A stretch of DNA of 6,135 nucleotides. Source: Burkholderiales bacterium. GTDB lineage: Bacteria > Pseudomonadota > Gammaproteobacteria > Burkholderiales > SG8-39. Positions 5,768 to 6,135 of this stretch are shown here, piece by piece. Made by a program: the position numbers and the translations under genes. Numbering within the stretch: the first letter of the stretch is position 1; every line of letters begins with the position of its first letter. Where the stretch lies: NCBI GenBank assembly GCA_016649475.1, contig JAENXP010000163.1, positions 1 to 6,135 on the forward strand, given 5' to 3'. The notes under the pieces were generated by a model. It did not search any database. It was given only the letters and a program-made list of their open reading frames with translations, and was not told the DNA's origin.

Positions 5768-6135
5768 GACGTGCTATCGGCCGGCTGCGCGAGGCTTGGT
5801 TCGGCCGGCGCGCCGCGCCGCTGCGTCAACCATTCCTGCAGGCGCTCGAAATAGATATAAATCACCGGCGTGATGTACAAGGTCAGCACCTGCGACACGA
5901 CCAGGCCCCCGACCACCGCCAGGCCCAGCGGCTTCCTCGCATCGCCGCCGGCACCGATCGCCAAGGCAATCGGCAGGCTGCCCATCAGCGCTGCCATGGT
6001 GGTCATCATGATCGGACGAAAGCGCACGATACAAGCCTCGTAGATCGCATCGGCCGGCTTCTTCCCTTCGTTCCTCTGCGCCTCTATGGCAAAGTCGATC
6101 ATCATGATGGCATTTTTCTTGACGATGCCGATCAG
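5764..6135 (-). CDS. RND efflux transporter, MdtB/MdtC-like, C-terminal fragment
   Basis: Only the last 123 residues are inside the window; the frame is open to the right edge. The sequence begins [20 protein letters not shown], followed by [39 protein letters not shown] and [11 protein letters not shown]. These are the signature of the last transmembrane helices of HAE1-type RND pumps, and the wording is closest to MdtB/MdtC (multidrug, bile salt and metal-chelator export) rather than AcrB. RND pumps work as inner-membrane proton antiporters with a periplasmic adaptor and an outer-membrane channel. The C-terminus is a short cytoplasmic tail ([20 protein letters not shown]). Its stop codon overlaps that of the anti-sigma gene on the other strand. 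Confidence 0.92.
   Translation of the reverse strand: MIGIVKKNAIMMIDFAIEAQRNEGKKPADAIYEACIVRFRPIMMTTMAALMGSLPIALAIGAGGDARKPLGLAVVGGLVVSQVLTLYITPVIYIYFERLQEWLTQRRGAPAEPSLAQPADSTS

Overview
The window looks like ordinary chromosome from a GC-rich Gram-negative proteobacterium, most likely a betaproteobacterium. The reasons are a HemB of the magnesium (non-cysteine) type, an engB / cytochrome c4 divergent pair, TAGAAT/TATAAT-type -10 boxes, a lipobox protein and an MdtB/MdtC-like RND pump. I see no mobile element, CRISPR array, tRNA or rRNA. Taxonomy is inferred from protein style only.

Layout, left to right. (1) 1-103, minus: first 34 codons of an M20 amidohydrolase. It diverges from (2) a VOC/glyoxalase-like protein (plus, GTG start at 247) whose promoter has a perfect TATAAT. 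(3) hemB (minus, 1174-2178), haem biosynthesis, converges on the VOC gene. (4) 2179-2355 is AT-rich and then highly structured: a probable small RNA on the plus strand (about 2279-2392) made of three hairpins plus a strong intrinsic terminator. (5) engB (minus, 2356-2997) is the ribosome-assembly GTPase; its last codons are antisense to that terminator. (6) A dihaem cytochrome c4 (plus, 3077-3706) diverges from engB. (7) 3707-4121 is a 415-bp non-coding stretch with a weak terminator, several -10-like boxes, an inverted repeat and a possible ECF-type promoter. (8) 4122-5767, plus: a tight three-gene module of a small lipoprotein with two YxWxxD-type motifs, an ECF sigma factor and a membrane anti-sigma factor (15-bp gap, then ATGA overlap). 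(9) 5764-6135, minus: C-terminal end of an RND efflux transporter, overlapping the anti-sigma gene by 4 bp tail to tail.

How the parts fit. hemB and cytochrome c4 both concern haem proteins and respiration but are separate transcription units. The lipoprotein, sigma and anti-sigma genes form a self-contained envelope signalling unit: the anti-sigma factor should hold the sigma factor at the inner membrane until a periplasmic signal frees it, with the co-transcribed lipoprotein as effector or sensor.

The most interesting item is the candidate small RNA. It sits tail to tail with engB, as Spot 42 (E. coli) and ErsA (Pseudomonas) do, and it shows an anti-Shine-Dalgarno-like CU-rich loop. Its existence is inferred from sequence only.
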